Source of the DNA: Cheilinus undulatus
Lineage: Eukaryota > Chordata > Actinopteri > Labriformes > Labridae
Direction: 5' to 3'
Assembly (NCBI RefSeq): GCF_018320785.1
Contig: NC_054886.1
Coordinates: 3,719,207 to 3,783,206, forward strand
DNA length: 64,000 nt
The translations under genes and the position numbers were made by a program. Position 1 is the first letter of the stretch; each line of letters begins with the position of its first letter. Shown piece after piece: positions 59,902-64,000 of this stretch. A model generated the notes under the pieces. That model had not been told where the DNA came from. It worked only from the letters and a program-made list of their open reading frames with translations, and made no database searches.

Positions 59902-61142
59902 TACTGTGGTATTATGTGCAGAAATACGTCGTCTATTCACAAGAAATTCAAATGTACAGAACAAGACAACCCTCAGATGATGTTTAACCAGTTAATCCAG
60001 ACAGTAACTGACCTGATACTAAAGTTAGTATGCAAAGGAAAAGTGACACAGACTTTTGATTCTGAGGTAAATTTGCCGTGCAGACTGGAAATACATCCTG
60101 TTTATGTATGAACATTTATTAAACATATTTATCATGCCTTTATTAGTTGATAAAGTCTGTGTACCAGACAACATTTAACACAAATCTGTGAGTAAATAAA
60201 GATTCCTGTGATCACATGTCAGATCTCTGTCTGTGAGTTTAAACACTGGTGATGTTTTAAGGGCCACAAATAATGAGTTAAATATTTAATAACTGCATAA
60301 ATTGCCTGTTTTGTCCCTTTAGGCTCACTGTAGTAAAGCTACTATAGCAGCCCATGCTGCACAGTCCTGCTCTCACAGTGATGGGAAATGAGGACAGCAT
60401 TGCACCTTTGGGTGTCTCATTTCAGGTTAAAAGCTCACCATCATCTCAGTGGAAAACCCCAGAGTCATCTGCATATCATGATATCAAACCTTTCACCTCT
60501 TCTCCGTTCCCTTCAGCTATTTTCAGTTTGGTTTCTACCTGCAGCAAATTATTTCTCAGTGGTCATCATTGCTTTGAGTTTGCAAGAGGTTCTCTTTTTT
60601 ATTAAAAAAGTAATTATTTTAGCAAGAAGTTCAGTATTATGAGCGCAAAGAGGTACAAATTACAAAATAAAAGCATGACAAAGAAAAGTTTCTGGCTAAA
60701 ACTTAATTGAGCTACTTCAGAGAGAAAACAGCTAAACTAGAGCTCCTGAGAAATGCTAATGAAGCTGTCTCCTCTCTCTAACTCGACGTTTCAGAGCACA
60801 CTGGTGCAGCAGTGCAGCTGTTACTGAAACAATGAATCTTAAAGTCAAGATCCCAAAATAAATATCTTTGCATTCATTTGATCCTCAAATCAATCACTGG
60901 TAGCTGCTTCACACTGTCAAAATAAAGGTAGAATTTGGTCTTGAAGATTTTACACATGATAATACAACTGCAATTCATCATGGTTGACTGAGGAAACTCT
61001 GCACATAGTGGTAATTATTTTTCTGACAATCCTAGATAATCCTGTATATTATACAAAGATCTACATTTACATTAAACAGTAAAAGAGTGACGTAGAAAAT
61101 CTGCTTCCTGTAGAACAAAGCTCAGATGTAACATGTCAGGTT
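59902..61142. other. Spacer beyond the 3' end of gene 6, no gene seen
   Basis: No supported coding region, RNA gene or transposon end. The frames at 60354 and 60388 overlap one another in different phases and lack any domain. Confidence 0.4.
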
Positions 61143-62404
61143 TTACTTCCTTAAGGTGTGGTACACACATTCACTCCAGGTCAGATCTCTCTGTCTTCTT
61201 GATCTCTTGGTCACGTTGACTGCAGCATAATAGAGCTGCTGGAGGTTTTGGTAATCCTGGTAATAAAATATGTTTTACACTTATTTATTTTGATCATGCA
61301 AATGGAAGACATGTTCAAGTTAGCATTAAATATGAAGCGAATATTTGGAAATATAGTCATTACAGGAATTTTGAGTTTCTTTTGTTCAGACATGTTAGTT
61401 TTTCACCTTGACAGTTTCGGCGAGCAGCTCTCGCCTTCTTCAGAAGTGTCTCACTGACAGCGTGTGACGTGTCAGCCGGCAGATTTTGACAGCCGGCAAA
61501 TGTGGCACGCCCAGCGGCGCTGCCGGATCTGCCAGGCCAGCCACGACCACGCCGTAATGGCATGTCGTGGCAGGCCCAGACGAAACCAACCGCTCCGCCA
61601 AGCGCACCGTGGCCCCCGCCGTCCTATTTCCTCTGGAGCAGAGTGTCCCAGGTGTGGGAAAGCATGAAGCCCTCTTCGTCCCTGTTTAGTTAGTGGGCAT
61701 GCCGCCTGCGGGCATGCCGCATGCCGGTTCCTCTCACACTGATCATTCCTGCCTCCATGGGTGTAAATGAGTCCTGGATGAACTTCCTCAGAGTTTCTGA
61801 ACCAGTAAACACTGTGTTCTCCATCACAGGTCCCAGTGTGGACTGTACAGTTCAGAGTCACAGAGCCTCCTGGCTGGATGGTTTCAGACTCTGACTGATG
61901 GACCAGAGCTGGGACGCTCACACCTGAACCCTTCACACTGACTGTGATGGTTGCTAGAACTTCAAGCTTGAAGTTATCTGAACCTATGCAGTGATATGTA
62001 GCTGAGTCTGACATTTGTAAATCAGAGATTGTTAATGTATTTTTACTGTTTTGAGTATCCAGTGTGAAGCGTGGATTGTTCTCAAACTTGCCATAAAAAT
62101 GATTTGAAGTTCCTAATTTGGTGAAAGAACAGATGGGCCTCAGATTCTCTCCAAAATGTTGGTTAAACCAATAAAACAATTTGGAGCTATCATCTTTGAC
62201 TGAACATTGTAAAGTCAGATTCTCTCCAGTTTCTCGTCTCTCATGATGAACAGATGAAGATGATTCCAGAGCAACTGTCTGAGCTGAAATCAGAAAAAAG
62301 ACAGAGAATATAATATTTAAAACACTGAAGATAACAGAGTGAAATAAAACAGAGATTAACAACCTAACTCACCAGTTTCTCCTACGATCAAACACGTCTG
62401 TCAT
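61143..62404 (-). pseudogene. NITR gene 6: broken leader, lost membrane exon, foreign segment
   Basis: Leader exon 62404-62373 is 32 nt instead of 55. Compared with gene 5, 23 nt are missing after ATGACA, so splicing to exon 2 gives the wrong frame. Exon 2 (from 62283) encodes a good V domain (LQCSV, FYWFNQ, DSATYHC, LEVLATITVSVKG) and the first part of the I domain up to NDQCERN. At about 61726 homology stops abruptly and unrelated GC-rich sequence begins. The rest of the I domain, the membrane exon and the linker exon are missing. A tail exon remains at 61256-61143, with LYYAAV (ITIM-like) and SECVYHTLRK; it is a different tail type from genes 2-5. A frame from 62362 runs through intron 1 into exon 2 with a strongly hydrophobic start, a possible substitute leader. 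Confidence 0.85.
61400..61725. other. GC-rich foreign segment inside NITR gene 6
   Basis: Base composition is far more GC-rich than anything nearby. It has repeats 'gcatgccg' near 61700-61725 and 'cagccggca' at about 61470-61500. On the plus strand it encodes MWHAQRRCRICQ and, in another stretch, SSGAECPRCGK, a pair of CxxC motifs that faintly recalls the cysteine-rich end of piggyBac transposases. The identity is not established, and no target duplication or inverted repeats were found. Confidence 0.45.
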
Positions 62405-62454
62405 GGTGCTCAGATCTTCCTGCTAAATGAAAGAAAACTGACAGTTTCTCTCTC

Positions 62455-62495
62455 TTCACAGACCACGCTGCGTTTGATTGGCTAACAAGAAATGA
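62455..62495 (-). promoter_or_regulatory. Proximal promoter of NITR gene 6 with CCAAT box
   Basis: On the minus strand, CCAAT at 62481-62477 lies in 'cttgttagccaatcaaacgc', 73 bp before the ATG, followed by 'agcgtggtctgtgaagag'. The promoter is better preserved than the gene. Confidence 0.6.
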
Positions 62496-62841
62496 GACAT
62501 GTAACGGAAGTATTCTGACATTCTCACGGTTCAGTGCTGTTTGTTGTGGTGGAGTGTTCCTATTTCTCTTTTCTCTTCATTTCAGATGCCTCAGCAGTTC
62601 ACCATTTAACATTCATCGCTTCAGCACTAGCACACACCAAAGAATGCTGGGTAATTTTTAGATCCCACATGCTGGATCAAGGCTGTTGGATAAGTTTGAT
62701 CCAACGTTAGATTAGAAATATTGAACCAGAAAAATGTGTTGCTTAATGGGTGGGGGAGGGACTCTGCCATTTCAAATTTGGGGTGGAGTTTCCATAATGC
62801 TTTTGGTGGGTTGTGTAGATGTGTTTCAGATGCATTTAAAT

Positions 62842-63461
62842 GTGTTTAGTAGTGATGTTACGTGCTGTGCCGATGCTTCGAAGCGTGTGTTGAGTAATAT
62901 AGGAAGTGTTTCCGCGAAGCGCGTACCGAGGCTTGTATCGTTTCACATGAGTGACGTCATTGGTGACATCTGAAGCCTCGCTGCCCAGTTGTACCACGTG
63001 ACTGGTTCAGCAAGTGGTTCAGATCTTTGCGCTGAGGTTTGACAGCAACATAAATCCCATCCAAAATGTGTGGTTATGAGAGGAGATTTTTGGGTAGTTT
63101 TGAGTTTGTATATTTTGGATAGTTTGGTGAGCTAGACAGTTAAACCAATGCCATTTCCCAAAAGTGACACGGAACAAAAATATATGATATTACCCCTGCT
63201 GCCTTCAATATATATTATAGTATATTATAGTCATACATCTTTTTCATTATTCAAAGTAATTCCCAAACAGCTGATGCTGACACATAATAACAGTGTATCA
63301 CAGAACACTGGTAAAGATCACAGCTGCATGTTTTACACACTTTGGCCTGCAGGTGGTTTCTTGTGCACATGAAGCCTCGAGAACTGAACCCTTTTCTGAA
63401 CCAATTTGCTGGAAAGCTTCAAAGCTTCATGAAGCTTCATCTCACCATCACTGGTGTTTAG
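62842..63461. mobile_element. hAT-like MITE with perfect 8-bp target duplication
   Basis: The element at 62850-63453 (604 bp) is flanked by GTGTTTAG at 62842-62849 and 63454-63461. The ends are TAGTGATG and CATCACTG. Subterminal 'gatgcttcgaagcg' at the left and 'ttcaaagcttcatgaagctt' at the right are typical of fish hAT MITEs. No coding capacity. Confidence 0.8.
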
Positions 63462-64000
63462 ATGTTGTGTGTTGTACAGTGATCATTGTTGGGATTCACT
63501 GTAGCTCATGGTTTTGGTGAATTATTGTTGTTTCTGTGTTAAACACCTCTGCACCATGAGTGAAGTCGTCCAATAAGTTGGTCACTTCCGGACTGTGGAA
63601 AGCTGGCTTACATTTGAAAAGATGATGACTTTAAACTCTGATGATTCCTAGCTCCTCATCTGTTTCTTCACTCCAGGATCAAGCCCATAACCCAACCCTG
63701 CTGAGTTAAAATAACTAAAATAACTAGAGTTGGCTCAGTCTCTTTTTGACCCAGAACTGGATTACCAAAATAACCCATGGATGCTTCACATGAACACCGA
63801 AAACAAGACAGAACACAGAGGAAAACACTGTGTTGAGAGATTGTTGTCAGATTGATGAGAGATTGTAGACTGTGGTCTACAGGAGGTGCTCCAGGAGTTT
63901 TAAACATGTCCATAGAGTGGACAGAGTGGAGATATGGGAGTAGAGAGAAGGCCAGTGTCTGAGGACTGGAGGTTCCAGGTGAAGGGGGTCAGAGAGGTAC
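63462..64000. other. Window end, no gene seen
   Basis: 63660-63780 has 'aacccaaccctgctgagtta' and 'gacccagaactggatta' motifs like those of dispersed fish repeats. Nothing else recognised. Confidence 0.4.

Noticed and set aside
60354-60642. Two overlapping 83-84 residue frames
   Set aside because: Different phases over the same bases, no recognisable domain, signal or splice context.
1-64000. CRISPR arrays, operons, rRNA or tRNA genes
   Set aside because: The window is eukaryotic nuclear DNA; no such array was seen, and the only tRNA-like sequences found are SINE promoters.

Overview
The window is AT-rich vertebrate nuclear DNA from a ray-finned fish. Genes are spliced with GT/AG introns. 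The intergenic DNA is packed with Tc1/mariner, hAT-like and piggyBac-like DNA transposons and a tRNA-type SINE (ending in an 'aataaaggca' tail) of a kind I associate with spiny-rayed (percomorph) teleosts. The species cannot be named from the sequence.

The functional content is a cluster of novel immune-type receptor (NITR) genes, the teleost-specific family of diversified immunoglobulin-type receptors thought to act on natural-killer-like cells. Four genes have complete open reading frames: gene 1 (+, 2233-6921), gene 2 (-, 13881-12602), gene 3 (+, 16616-17864) and gene 4 (+, 25139-26593). Gene 5 (+, 54944-56411) is whole except for one in-frame stop. Gene 6 (-, 62404-61143) is clearly broken. 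A lone tail exon of a further gene sits at 1161-1284. All share one plan: a 55-nt leader exon, one exon holding both the V domain and the second Ig (I) domain, a 126-nt transmembrane exon, a 41-44 nt linker exon, and a 114-120 nt tail exon with an ITIM-like motif (Y-A-A-L/V) and a second C-V-Y-S-S-V motif. They therefore look like inhibitory receptors. Genes 2 and 3 are divergently oriented and share an in-frame 174-nt deletion that removes the core of the I domain, making them nearly single-V receptors. Each gene has a CCAAT box 73-76 bp before its start codon, at exactly 74 bp in four of the six.

Layout: 1-7000, orphan tail exon and gene 1; 7000-12500, SINE, low-complexity DNA, a Tc1-like element with a nested hAT-like MITE, and an old repeat; 12600-17900, the divergent pair genes 2/3; 19830-24606, a 4.8-kb element with hAT-like ends and a nested Tc1-like element; 25000-27600, gene 4 with its duplicated 3' flank; 28000-36000, repeats including a related 3.3-kb element; 36050-45404, a decayed multi-exon gene of an unnamed multicopy fish family with a tyrosine-recombinase-like signature, its intron filled by transposons; 46478-51820, a decayed hAT transposase-like gene on the minus strand; 52100-53650, MITEs including a piggyBac-like one; 54740-58600, gene 5 in a block duplicated from (or with) gene 4; 59400-63460, MITEs and gene 6.

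The V domains differ strongly between genes. The I domain, the two short introns and the transmembrane and tail exons of genes 2-5 are almost identical, which points to recent duplication and/or gene conversion acting on the 3' half while V regions diversify.
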